From Cenococcum geophilum 1.58 (Eukaryota; Ascomycota; Dothideomycetes; Gloniales; Gloniaceae): DNA of 64,000 nucleotides. Where the stretch lies: assembly GCA_001692895.1 (NCBI GenBank), contig KV748213.1:1426001-1490000 (forward strand), given 5' to 3'. Below are positions 24,832 through 36,509 of this stretch, piece by piece (position 1 is the stretch's first letter; every line of letters begins with the position of its first letter). The position numbers and the translations under genes are program-made. The notes beneath the pieces were generated by a model. It was not told the DNA's origin. It did no database searches and worked only from the letters and a program-made list of their open reading frames with translations.

Positions 24832-26990
24832 TTAGATCCAATTTTATAAATATTTTTACGCCTAACAGTCTATTAATTAACTCCCCTATTAAAGGTAATA
24901 GGTAGCAATTCTTTATAGTAATCTTATTTAGCGCCTAATAGTTAATATAGAGGCGAAGGGTCTTATCCTTCTTGGGTATAAATATAATTGGTGCCCCTAT
25001 TAGGCTTATAGAGGGCCAAATCTATCTTCTCTAAAAATTGTCTACTATATATTAACGTAATACTACTAGCTTATTTTTTAATAGGTTATACAGTAGCCTA
25101 AAATGAGGTTGTTTATCCCCTATATTTATCTTATGCTTAACTAATATAGGGTTAGATAAGGTTTATACAGCCTCTTTATTAAAAACATCCTCTAAGTCTA
25201 TATATTCCTATAGAATCTCTAGTTCCTTAACTGTGTATAGCTAGATATCCGAAAATAAATATCCTATATCCCCGTTCTTAGTGTTAAGAGTAGCATACAT
25301 AGTATATACCCACCCTTCTTCTTATATATAGTTTAAGAAAGTCTTTTAATCTTTAACTATAATGCGCGGTTAAGACTTCTAATATTAATACGAGGCTAAA
25401 GGCTAATTAATGTTTAAATTAACTTAGTAAAGCTATAGGTATCCTAAAATAAGGTTATATCCCTTAATTTCTATAGTATAGAAGCGTATCTCCTACGTAT
25501 TCTATAGACTATCGCGGTCTTAGCTAGGCATAGAAAAAGCTAATTCCCTATAGTATGGAATCTAGTAGCTTCTAATACTTTAAATGGTGCGTACCTATAA
25601 GCTACTAAGGTCCAAATCCAATTCTTTTACTAGTAATTAAGAAATAAACCCTATAGTTATGCCGCTATCTATAAGGCAGTCTTACATTACCTATTTATTA
25701 TTAACTTAAATAGAGATAGGAATAACTATACGGTAGCTTATTCTCTCCTTCTCTTACTAGCCTAGTATAAGGGAGTAAAAATCTACTAGGCTCTTTTTTT
25801 TTCCAATTAATCCAATTCTTATTTCTTTTACCAGTAGAAGCGCTTTATATAGCCCTTTTTACCGCAGTTATAATAAACGCGTGACTCTTAGTTCTACTTA
25901 TTTGGATTAAGTTTTTGCCTATTATTATTCTAGGGCTAACTAGTATTACTCTAGGGCTTTAAAGCCTACTTACGTTATTCTTCTATAGAGTGGTTAGGTC
26001 GGAATCTGCCCCTATTATTAAAGCTAGGTTTAGTTCTACGCTCTTTATTATTAGCGTCTTATTCCTTTTACTTGCCTAGATAGTCTCTTTTAGCATTCTT
26101 AATCTAAGTAGCTTTAGAGATAAGCTTTTCTTAAAAGGTAGGAATTTCGCCTTTCTCCTATATAGCCTGTTAAATCTTAGGTTATAACTTAGTAAGTAGC
26201 TAGTGAAGTTATATAGTATTATCCTATAGGTCCGAGTAGGGTATATTATCTTCTAGTTCTTCTAAGTAGTTTATAAACTAGACTATACTCTAGCCTTTTT
26301 GCTATTTAGCGTTATAGTATTGCTAGTTATAATCTATCCCTTAATTAGTAGGGTCTTAGACCTAATTAACTAACCAGGACTTAAGTTTACTAAATTTAAG
26401 GGGTATAGTAAGTTTCTTCTTATAGCGTGTCTATAAACTCTTAACGGTGTTATATAGGAAGGTAGAAGCAATTAGTGTCTAATTATATTTATTAGAGTAA
26501 TATTTTAGATCTAGCTAAAACTTAGTTTTGCATTAATGGATAAAATAATTATAGTTCCGGAGACTATTACTATGGTACTTATTAGGTTCCTTTATACGGA
26601 ATTTAGGTTTTTCTAATATTATAGCGTAGTGTGGTGTTACCCCTTTAAGTCCGCTTTGTGTCTAGGGTATCTATACTTCCCCTAATTGTCCTTATAATTG
26701 TTTTTGGTAGTCTTAATATGCTTATCTTAATTATATCTCTAACTCCTTTGTTTTTTATAGGGTCTCGCGTAGCAACCGCTCTAATAACTTCCTAGTGGTA
26801 ATCGTTTTTAAGGGTCTTATAAGGTTAGACAGACTAGCCGTGGCTTCTTTATAGAAAGAGGGAATGCGCTCCTTTAGGGAGACTCTTTAAGCCTCTTGTA
26901 GTAGGGGCGTCGTTTTAGGGGGTAAGGAGGTATAGCCTATTATCGTTAATTAATAGCTATACGTTCCTTTTATAAAGGATTAAAAGCGAT
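24832..26990 (-). pseudogene. gag, protease and RT N-terminus of gypsy element B
   Basis: Minus-strand frames read a CCHC knuckle CYNCGKKG-like (about 25828-25880) and the start of RT: GAPIIFIPKKDKTLRLYINY, then KLDLKDIYH, which continues at 18965 after the LINE. Upstream to the 5' LTR is a gag-like, Gln-stop-rich frame. Protease motifs were not clearly seen. Confidence 0.8.
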
Positions 26991-26996
26991 TAGAAT

Positions 26997-27314
26997 TATA
27001 AGAGGCTAGTTTAACCGGAACGTATAATTATTTAATTAATAATATAGAATAAGAGTTATAGGTAAGTAAAAGATAAGTTAAGGTAGAATAATCTTTATAA
27101 ATAAAGGATAAATGCTTTCTAACCTCTTCTATTTAGAGATTAATTGCTAGTTCTTCTCTAGAGGAGAACTAGCTCCCTATATAATCCTTCTAAGACGCTA
27201 GTAAAACCCTTTACCCCTTATCTGTCTAACCGTGTCTTTTAGGACGTAGATGGAATATAGATAAGACCTCCTTCTATCTTATCTAATATGTACCTTCTAG
27301 GGAATTTCGTTACA
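26997..27314 (-). repeat. LTR of gypsy element B (5' LTR)
   Basis: 318 bp; pairs with 13764-14080; followed by the target duplication CTAAC at 27315-27319. Confidence 0.9.
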
Positions 27315-27329
27315 CTAACGTTCCGCATA

Positions 27330-28162
27330 TTTAGTCTATAACTAATTATAATTATTAGCTTTAGTTTATTCCGCGACGTATAAGACTTACTAGCTTTATA
27401 GTTGTAATTTCTAGAACACCATTAATACGAATCTTAAAACTACGCGCATGCTATAAGTAAAGCCTAGAAATCGAGCTCGACCTAGCACTTACTAACTCTT
27501 TTTATTTATTCGCGACATAGTAGGTTTATAATAACCTTTTCCTATTTTAAGTAAAATTGCGAGCCGAAACAAGGTAGCTTAAAGTCCCCTCTATAAAGAA
27601 TAACGCCTTCTTTAAGTAACAGTTAAATAAAGGCGATCTTAACTGGGTTATATATAGCTGCCTCTTATATAAAGCGGTCTAGTTATGCTCTAGCGCCCCA
27701 TAATATATATATAATCTCTTTTTAGCTATAGGAAATGGCTGCGTTTAGCGGGATACGTCTATTAATAGGCTTAACTTCGGCCCCATACTTAAGTAATAGT
27801 TTAATAATTTCTACGTTACCTCTCTATAAAAGTTTAGAGAGCACGCTTTCGCCTTCTCTTAGTGCGTTAATGGGCGCGCCCTATTCTAGTAATAGGCGAA
27901 CTATATCTATATGGCCTTTCTCTGCGGCTAATAGTAAGGGCTTAATAAGGTTATTAACGTTAATAAATAGAACGGCCCCCTAAGCGGTACTAGCCCGCCT
28001 AAACTTCGCTGCCTAGTATATTATAGAGCTACTATTGCGTTTATAAAGCTCATTATTTAGCATATAGTAGAAATAATGGCCTATAATAACAAGAGCATTA
28101 ATGTCGTACGCGTCTTTCGCTATTTTAAAAATTAATTCGATGGGTAGATAAAGTATAGACAT
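27330..28162 (-). pseudogene. F-box-like/ankyrin-repeat protein, RIP-inactivated
   Basis: From an ATG at 28162 (minus) the frame reads MSILYLPIELIFKIAKDAYD, close to an F-box start (LPxEL..IA). Ankyrin repeats follow: LLLAAEKGHIDIVRLLLE and GNVEIIKLLLKYGAEV match the consensus (xTPLxxAAxxGHxxIVxLLLxxGA). Stops are TAG at former Gln codons. The readable part is about 270 codons and fades toward 27330, close to the target site of gypsy B, so the element may have cut off its 3' end. Such proteins are expanded in filamentous fungi and are thought to be ubiquitin-ligase adaptors. Its RIP state implies it existed in more than one copy or lay beside RIP-targeted DNA. Confidence 0.78.
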
Positions 28163-29619
28163 TTCCGATAGTTAGAGAGTGTTATTTAAGGTATAGCAAG
28201 AGTGGACTGGTTTTCCCCTTATTTTGAGTCTTTAGGGTTAAGCCGAACGTTAGCGGCATTATATACTATTTTAGCCAACAATATTTAAACTCTCGCGATA
28301 TTAACAACACTGTTATAGATAATTTTCCTTTAAGCAATAATTAAATAAAGAAATTTAGAAATCTAAGCTGGAGCAATCTATCTTTATATATAGCTTATTT
28401 AATATAAGCGTAAAGCCAGACTAATCTCTTTTATTCTCTTCTTAACTTATAACAGCTCTAGTTACGTTTAATTTTTAATAAAATTGCATTCTAACAGTCT
28501 AGTGTAGGAAGCCTTACTAGCTTAACTACCTTAGCTAACTTATAGCTGCGAAGAAGCGAGGCCAGCGGGTTAGTTTAAGCTAGGGTAATACTAAGTATAT
28601 AGTAGACAGCTTCGTTACTTTTTAGGCACGCTAAAGATAGGCAACTTCTATCCCTTTTAATTTTGGTTTAACTATTATCCAATTTAATCCTAGACACTTT
28701 AGGCTACACTTTTAGCTATCCCCTTAAGACTATAAGCTCTTTCTCTAGAAGCTAACCTTTATAATTCCTACTAGTACTACTGTCTTTCCTAGTCCTAGGT
28801 CGCAGACTTTAAAGTACTATAACTTGGAATTCTAGTTAAAGAAGTGTTAGTAGGTAACCTAAAACGTTAACGGCGGTAGCCCTACGCCTAATTAGATATA
28901 TAACCCTTTAGATACTCCGCCTCTTCGCTATAGGTTAATCTAGCTATAGGTTTTATAGCAGTAATTCTGGATTAAGTATATAGAGCGACATATATATATA
29001 CACTGGTTGCTATTTCTAGATTAGAATACTAATAGTATATAGATAGATAGAAAAGGGAGAGGTATATAGCTAGAGTTAGGTAACTATAGTGCAGTTATAT
29101 TACCTTTACCCTTAGTCTAAAGAGTACTTAGATAACGCTGCTTAATAAGTGCACTTATTTCCTAACAAAATCGCGCATTTTATCTATATATATTACCTAA
29201 TTGCTACTCTAAGCAGGACCCTAAAAGGGGGGGGCGGTTAAAAGACAGCTAAAATAAAGTTAGAGAGAAGGAGATATACAATCTATTATTTACGTAACAA
29301 CACGTACTCTAATAGATAGCTTATTTCCTAGTTAAGTAAAATATAAAGAATTTAGTAGAGATCTACTAAATATTATCTCTTAAAGGCGTATAAAACCCCT
29401 TACTAGCACCTAACAGTAGACATATAGTATTTATTCTATAAAATTGTATATACGCTTACTTTAATAATACTATTTATTTATACTATACACTCTCTTATAT
29501 ATATAAAGAGATAAAGATTAAAATTAGTATGCGGTAGAAGATAGAGGGCTAAGGTATTAGTAGATAAAAGCTACCGTTCTAAGCCACGGTTGCCCTCCTC
29601 CTCCTTATACTTTAGGTAT
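28163..29619. other. RIP-degraded DNA, no gene recognised
   Basis: AT-rich with frequent TpA, and scattered normal-looking patches (about 28540-28590). I could not connect frames into any known domain on either strand. Confidence 0.5.
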
Positions 29620-30255
29620 ACTATATTCTTCTAACGGCATCTATTATAAAAGCTATACTTCTAGTAATCTACTATTAGCACCGAATTCCCTAATAAATAC
29701 CCTTCCTTACATACTATATATTTCTTTATTGTTTTTAGGTAATGTGCTAAAAATCTCTCTCCCTTAACGTATTCTTTAAAAATCCGATCCGGCTATTAAT
29801 ATTCTAACTCCTCCTAATAGTCTTTAACCCTCCTTACTATCTTTACCTTTTTATCTAGTACTAAACGCTTTAGCACTTATTTTCGTACTTTTTCTCCAAT
29901 TAATATCATCACATATCCTACTCTTCGTCACTCTATTTCTATAATATAATCTACTACATCTTAAATATTAATATTCTTAAGGATATTTACGATTAAATTA
30001 TCCTCGCCGATTATTATAAACTTTTTAATAATTTTTCTATCTAAACTATAGTAAATTACCCGGAGGTTCCACCTAGGCAATTCCTCTATTATCTTTACAG
30101 CCCTAATATATTTAGAAACTTTGTTCGCAAGATCAAAAAGGCTAAAACTTATTTTAACAGTTAAAGATACTAAAATTTAGCTTAGTGAAAATTTTAGAGC
30201 AATAATAAAACTAAATCTTGTAGATTTAAGTTTAGGAGGTGATTTAGTAACTAAG
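29620..30255 (-). pseudogene. Unidentified RIP-damaged protein-coding relic
   Basis: A minus-strand frame of about 200 codons stays open except for TAG/TAA at likely Gln positions. Readable parts include VSKYIRAVKIIEELPRWNLR, FIIIGEDNLIVNILKN and GERFLAHYLKTIKKYIV. The composition is protein-like (Lys/Ile/Leu/Arg rich), and stops fall almost only at plausible CAA/CAG sites. I do not recognise the family. Neither a start nor a stop codon could be fixed. Confidence 0.45.
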
Positions 30256-32195
30256 GGATCTCTATACTTGACGGAGACTAAAATAGATATAAAGATAAAC
30301 TAATAAAAACTACTTTTATTTACTTTAAAGAGCTTACTAAATAGGTATAGAGGGCTGGTAAAAGATTTAGGGTTAATAGTATAGAAGAATAGAGCAATTT
30401 ATACTCGCGCTAATTGGATATAAAATGGCGGGTTAGCCTATATAGGTAACTCTTAGTCCTATTTAGGTATAGTATATTAGATTTAGACTAGAGAATTAGA
30501 GTGGATTTAATACTAGTCTAAATAGATTATTAGAAGAATATACTTACTAAGAGCACGGGAGCTTATTAACTTTAAACTTAACCTTTTAATAACTAGGGGG
30601 GAACAAACGGATGGCTTTTCGGAATAAAAAGGTCCGCCCTTAGGAAAAATAGGCCTATAAGAAAGAACCTATCCACATAAAGGAGCTAGTTAAGGAGAAA
30701 AAGATAGTAGTATAGGATTACTACAGTTTTTGGTACCCTATTAGATATTATAGTTTTCTTATCTACTATAACTTACTTTCCCCCCTTACTAGCTATACTC
30801 TACCTAGCTATAATATAAGGCGACGCAGATCTGCCAAACACGGTAGGAGGAAGGCTTAGGCTTATAGTAAAGAAATAGAGTTAAGAAAGTATACGTATAC
30901 GATTATATTCGATTTATATTCGAATTTATATAGAAAGGTAATATTTTAATATAGGAGACTCTTATCTAGAAGCGAGTTGCAGTAGATAAAAAAACCACAA
31001 TATTACCACCGTACCTTATTTTAATATCTCTTAAATTTCTAAGGCAATATAATCCTAGAAATTATCGAGATTTAGGTAATAAAAAGTTTTCTATTTTATT
31101 AGATACCTTTTAGGGACAGCTATAGTTGTTAGCGAAACCGGCCTCCGCCTTAGGGCGCTATTAAAAGTTTTCCTTCGCTCTTAACTAGGGTCCGCTAAAC
31201 TAAATTTAGTTAAATATTATATGCCTAGCTATAGGCGCCCGAACCAGCAATATTAAATAGAAGAGTACTATTAGCACTTATACTTACTAATTGCATTATA
31301 TATACTATATTTTATTACAGTTTTATAAACTATAAATTACTAATACTAGAAATAAATGTTACTCTAGTAATTATTTCGCTACCCCTATAGAGTTCGCTAC
31401 CTATAAACAGCTTAGATACCTACGTTCTCTACTATATAATAACCTTTAAAGGATCTGCTCCGTTTATTAATCTTATAATAGAATTCTGCAAATACTATTA
31501 CTTTATTATATTTATATAGCAGCTATATTATACTTAATACAAGTAGACGGTTTAAGAGAATGGACTCCTATATATTATAAAGGTATTATAAAGAGATATT
31601 ATAAAACGCATGTATTATTTATTACAGGAATAATAGGCACGTCTTTTTATATACTAGCGCCTATAGATAACTCTAGTTTCCTATAACTACACAGGGGTTC
31701 TCGTTTTGAGCAATCATTAAACCCTAGTTAGCGCTTAATTTCTTTATCCTCAACTGTCCTTATACAAAAGCTTCTCCTTTTAGGAATCAATAACCAATCC
31801 GCACAGAGTATAAACGCTATTATACCGGATAGGGGTCTCTCTTCCGGAGCGGTGGAAAGACCCTAGCAGCGCTTACACTGTATCTTCTTTTCGTACATAC
31901 AAAGCGTTTTCATTGCTTAATTTCACTGGCTAATAGGCGCATTAGGAACGGGAGCATGGGAACCAAGTTTGGACCCGTGGCCCCTCCAAATCTTAGTCGA
32001 TGGGTTGACTGCACGCGGGGCCTAAATCATCCCCTTTTGAAACAAAAGTTGGGGAGCCAGATTTGAACCCATAATTCTAAGAATAGACTTAGCGCGGTTT
32101 AGCCCTTTATAATGCCACTTTGCTCGGCTTCGTTCTTTATAATATGCTATAGGGTTCCTTATTTCTGGAAACGACAAACAGTTGCACAGACCTTA
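30256..32195. other. RIP-degraded to mildly mutated DNA without assigned gene
   Basis: 30256-31300 shows nothing recognisable. Around 31480-31690 a plus-strand frame of more than 60 codons lacks stops (it contains QVDGLREWTPIYYKG), which may be a relic of a gene, but neighbouring frames are nearly as open and no family is evident. From about 31740 the composition becomes more normal. Confidence 0.4.
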
Positions 32196-32197
32196 GA

Positions 32198-32938
32198 CGG
32201 CGTGAGTGGCTGGACGACGGGATGATATGAGTGGATAGACGACATAGCATAAATCCAAGTATGACCTTGCTTATTTTCTTTAACTTGCTTGCCTACTTCT
32301 AAGTTCTTCCGGAGTATGGTAGACTTATTCTATTCTAGTTATGTCCGTAGTATAAATCCAATTACTACAAAGGCTCCTATGATTTTCCTGGAGCATTCTC
32401 CTCACCGCCATATTGACATAGGAGCCTTCTGCTGGAATTTTCTCAAGGGAGCGTTCTCCTGGGACTGCTCTCCCAGAAGCTTTCTCCTCGCCTTCATATT
32501 CCAGACGCTAATGTTCTGACTTATTTTGGTCAGAACATTATTAGCTCCATTTCTTAGGTAGAAACCAAGTGGCGTACATAAACAAGAAGTGTGTAAACAC
32601 CAGGGAGAGTGTAGAAACCAATTGGTGTATAGACACTAAGTGTGTGCAAGGGCCTTCATCTTGGCTCTTTATCATCTCGTTTGCTTAAGTAAAGCTAAGG
32701 GGACACGTCTCACCGAGGTTACATATCGGAATGTTCGTCGAATGTGCGATCCAGTAATGTATGAGGTCATTATCTGTCGGTATTTCAGAAATTAGAGTCG
32801 GGAATCCGCGAACATTCTAAAATTAGAGCTAAACCGAGAATTTTGCACTAGTCCCATTTTGTTCGTCCCTATTCGTCCAGCCGCACACGTCGTCCAGCCA
32901 CTCCCGTCGTCCAGCTACACCAGTCGTCCAGCCATGTC
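32198..32938. repeat. Inverted GTCGTCCAGCC repeats (17-bp units)
   Basis: Four 17-bp units of CGTCGTCCAGCCACTCC type stand in tandem at 32871-32938. Inverted, degenerate copies (GAGTGGCTGGACGACG) lie at about 32210-32246, so the roughly 0.7-kb segment is bounded by inverted subterminal repeats. It could be a small non-autonomous DNA transposon, but I did not find a convincing target duplication. Confidence 0.6.
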
Positions 32939-33330
32939 CGGCGTAAGTGACTAACCTAGTGCTGTAATAGGTCCAGCGCGATCGCTTATAAACTCTGTCG
33001 AATTGTATAAATTAAGCTTGTTTGTTTGTGCTATTGCGTCAGGTGACCAGAGATTGCGTTATTACCCTGACGAGACTGCCTCTGACTTTGGGCGCTAAGC
33101 CGCTTCCAGCTCTCGTAGCTCTCCAGACGCTGATGTTCTGACCCATTTTGGTCAGAACATCATTTGTTCCATTTCTCAGGCCGAAATTTTTTTTGCGTTA
33201 ATGTCCTGGTCCATTTTGGGTCACAACATTGTTAGTTCTATTCCCCAGCTTGGCGTTAATGTTCTGACCCATTTTGGTCACGACATCGTTAGTTCCATCT
33301 AATGTTCTGACCCATTTTGATCACAACATC
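32511..33330. repeat. Repeated palindrome ATGTTCTGACC..GGTCAGAACAT
   Basis: A 28-bp palindrome with 11-bp arms is perfect at 33133-33160 and nearly so at 32511-32538. Three more diverged units follow in tandem (about 33198-33225, 33253-33290 and 33301-33330), each continued by a GTTAGTTCC-like segment. The last unit contains the left target duplication of the DNA transposon that starts at 33331. Confidence 0.75.
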
Positions 33331-33331
33331 T

Positions 33332-33428
33332 TGTCTCAGCATGCTCAGACCACAGGGAGGCCGGATAAATCCGGCCCGATGGCACTAAACCAGTTTAGGC
33401 CATCTGTCCCTGTAAGGTCTGAGACACT
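33332..33428. repeat. Subterminal hairpin at the left end of the helicase transposon
   Basis: The terminal sequence GTCTCAG..AGACC..ACAGGGA is mirrored about 60 bp further in by TCCCTGT..GGTCTGAGAC, so the first 97 bp could fold back on itself. The right terminus lacks this second arm, so the element ends are asymmetric. Confidence 0.65.
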
Positions 33429-33921
33429 TTGGCCGACGTTTGTAACGCACGTCACGATATCCGCATAGCAAATATTACGGATATTCACTTCTTATTCTTA
33501 CGACGAGTTTAGGCAGCTTAAAAAATTCATTAATTATATACTAAGCTCTGGCGAATCGAATGGTCTACGTAAGAAGTCTCCCCGCCTTCCCGTTCCTAAT
33601 ATTAATTTTAAAATAGCCGTGACACGGTTTGCTAAAGTAAACAATTAGCAATATCCGCACTAATAACGCGTTAATCTTAACCACCCACTCTCTATCTATT
33701 ATATCTATAATCCAATAATTAAAACCTATTAAGATCTATCTATTATAACGTATTTAAGTTCTCCCTGACTATATTTAACCCTCTACTCTCCCTCTACTGC
33801 TTTTAAACGCTATTTATTAATACCTCCATTAAAGCAAATAAGGCAAAGAGGTTATAAACTATAAGCCAGTTAAGCAGATTAACAAGCTAGCAGTACGCAA
33901 TAGGCTAGGGATTACATTGAA

Positions 33922-36400
33922 ATGGATTCCTAGCGGTCTCTACGGCTATATAGCCTACGGAGGGAGCTACCCTAGCTTATAAACAGCTCTTATTAGCTTT
34001 AAATAAGTAAGCTAGATGAAGCTATTGCGGAGATATATCTGTACCGCGGTTGTACGGAGCAGCTTAAGGCCCTAAGGGTGCTAATATTTAAGCGGTGAGA
34101 TTTTATGCTTATAGCAAAGACGTCTTTTAGCAAGAGTATAATAATATAAGCACTACCATGTCTCGTACCTAATGCAGTTGTTATTATTATTCTTCTACTT
34201 AACGCGATTAGGTTAGAGTAAGTAAAAAAGATTACAAAGCTACCTTATGTTTAACCTGTTTATGTATAGGGGAAGACAATATCCGCTAAGCTAATTGAGG
34301 ATATCCGCACGGGCAGCTATATACATATCCTTATCTCCCTAGAGCTTTTAGTTAGTGATAAGCTATATAAGGTTCTAATAGACCCGATGTTTCGTTCTTA
34401 TATTGCCCTTATAGTGGTTAATAAAGTATATCTGCTTACTAATTAAGGAGAGACCTTCCGTATAGCGTACGCATAACTCTTTAAAGTATGTTCGGTCTTG
34501 GTTAATAAGCCTTAGTTTACATATACCGCAACGCTAGACCCCTCTACGTTTTAGACTGTATATAAGCTGGCTAGGTTTAAACCTAATATACAAGTTATTA
34601 AAACCCTAATTAATCGGCCAGAGCTAAAGATTATACAGAGGGTTATAACCGCGCCAGAAAGAAGAACTTTCGAGCTCTTTACTTTACTATTGCTGCTACT
34701 CTAGTGTATTTATATACTGCTAGTAATAGTAACTGAGGAAAGGGTGAGTAATTAAGAAGCCGCTTAATATCCGCATATCATTAATAGTTTAATTAACTTT
34801 AGCTAATTCTAAAGACGATTATTTTCTTTAATTCTAAGGAGTGGATAGCTATCTGTTGTAATACTATTTGCAGCTAGTTAATTTATCGTGGCTATAATAC
34901 TGCTATTGCTAGAGAAGCGGTTTAGAGCTACTATATAACGCTTACGGATATTAATAAAGACCGCTTATACGCCGAATACGCGCGCCTAATGTCTTGAATT
35001 CGAATTTTCGTTACATTAGATGCAGTAGCATACGGTGCAGATGTCCTAGATATCTACCATTTAATCTAATATAGAATGCCTCGCTATAAATCCTGTAATA
35101 TACTAACACAGCGGTTTGGCTAGGTAGGCTGAGGAGAAGGCCTCTTAGGCGAAGCAATTTTTATAGTTAAGAGCCGCTAGCGGGGTCCTTATAATAAATT
35201 AGGTGGTTCTAAGCATATATAACCTTAGTATATAGGCGATCTTCGCGTAAGCGCGCTGCGTAATAATATCCGCGGGCAATAAAACGTAGAGACTGCGGAT
35301 ATTGTGGGTGATGCTTTATTTATAGCGTTAGTTAGTACTAAGCAGTTAGTAGATATAAGAAGCGGGTATAGGTTAAGCCCTAGTAGTTCTATAGTACGCC
35401 TACCTAAAGAGCTTATCGTACCAACCCTACGCCTAAAGAAGCGGTTAACTAATGCGCAGTTATATAGTAAACTGCCGTTCACCCTATAGCGGCTAGTTAA
35501 TAAGGATTAGGTATACTTACGAAAGATATAACTTATACACTATAGAGACCCACAGTCTACTGTTAGTAAAGACTTATATTATAGTAACTATAACCTAACA
35601 ATATTCACGGATTACGAGTACGATATCCGCATTAGCTATAGTGCGGATATCGCGAAAACCCGCTAGGAGCCTATATTAAGCAATATATAAAAGTAGTTTA
35701 CGCGATAGGCGGAGGCTAGGTATTAGGATACACTATAAACGCCTATAGTTAATTACATTATACCGGATAAGCAGCTCTGTTGCCTCTATAATATAGGGTG
35801 GGTTCTAGATACGGTATTATTAAGGTAAGTAATGCCTAAGTAGGATCCTGATATCCTTAGTAAGGAGCTTCCGTCCCTTATTAAGCTTTTAGTAGATAAG
35901 GAATAAAAGCAGAAATAGGAAGAAATAGGGTAACTCTTAGGTCCTTCTAGGTTAATTATATAGATGTTAGAGCGGTTTTCCTAAGCATTAGAGCAGCACG
36001 CTACTATAGATAAGCGCTTATTATAAGCTCTTATATGGGCTTCGCAGGTTTTAGATAGGAGATTTAAAATATTAGCGCTGTGGCAATTAGTACTTCGCCG
36101 TAGCGCTAATATATTATAGGCTAGTTAACAGTTAGCTATAGACCTCTTACCAATAACTTAGGAAGAGGATGTACCTATACCTTCGCCAACTCTTAGGTCT
36201 CCAGCTCCTACTCCTCTATTATTACCCTTATACTAGCCGTTAGATATATCTCTACCGCTAGTAACCTACTAGTTAGATACATCTTTATTAGTACTATAGA
36301 GGCAGTCAGCGCGATTAAATAGAGGTAAACATATATAAAGAGCACTATAGGAAATTAACGGCAACGCTAATTAGTATACAGCGGGCTAATATTAGGCGAG
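33922..36400 (+). pseudogene. RecQ-like DEAD/DEAH helicase, RIP-inactivated
   Basis: From ATG 33922 the frame reads a Q-motif-like region, a motif I related to the Walker A loop (AKTSFSKSIII, normally GxGKS/T), and PNAVVIIILLLNAI. Then comes motif II read as VVNKVYLLTN (normally VVDEVHLLTxW), and FTYTATLDPSTFQTV-like motif III (TAT). After a frame change near 34.8 kb the C-terminal helicase domain follows: KTIIFFNSKEW, DAVAYGADVLDIYH and ILTQRFG.VG.GEG (35000-35140), the SF2 motifs V and VI. The remaining frame to about 36.4 kb is unassigned. Stops lie at Gln/Trp codons and DE-to-NK changes fit C-to-T transitions. It would unwind DNA for transposition if part of the element; here it is dead. 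Confidence 0.8.
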
Positions 36401-36445
36401 GTTAGCTAATATTAGGCGGGGTTAGCTGATACTAGGTAAGTTTAC
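36385..36445 (+). repeat. 20-bp tandem repeat x3
   Basis: GCTAATATTAGGCGRGGTTA is repeated three times, the last copy diverged, near the converging ends of the helicase and DUF6589-like genes. Confidence 0.7.
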
Positions 36446-36509
36446 CTTATATCCGCTAAGCGGATATTATAACTACAGTAGCTAATATCTATTAGGATAA
36501 TCCCCCCTC

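Larger units (their letters stand above)
13764..27314 (-). mobile_element. Gypsy element B (Ty3/gypsy), RIP-inactivated, split by a LINE
   Basis: LTRs of 317 bp (13764-14080) and 318 bp (26997-27314), with ends derived from TGTAAGAGG..CGTTACA, are flanked by exact CTAAC duplications (13759-13763 and 27315-27319). Removing the LINE at 18966-24815 and one copy of its 16-bp duplication leaves about 7.7 kb. Minus-strand order: gag with a CCHC knuckle (about 25828-25880), protease/RT start (24832-25150), RT continuation (18350-18965), RNase H (about 18000-18350) and integrase (about 16700-17500). A purine-rich tract lies next to the 3' LTR (about 14081-14100). Unusually, there is an antisense ORF between integrase and the 3' LTR. 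Confidence 0.93.

Noticed and set aside
32020-32110. tRNA-like gene (AGATTTGAACCC, B-box-like, minus strand)
   Set aside because: The flanking bases cannot form acceptor and T stems of a tRNA, and the anticodon loop would have six bases.
33328-33331. 3-4 bp target duplication for the helicase element (Academ type)
   Set aside because: Bases directly outside the TIRs do not match over 3-4 bp in an Academ-like way; the 9-bp match CACRACATY fits better.
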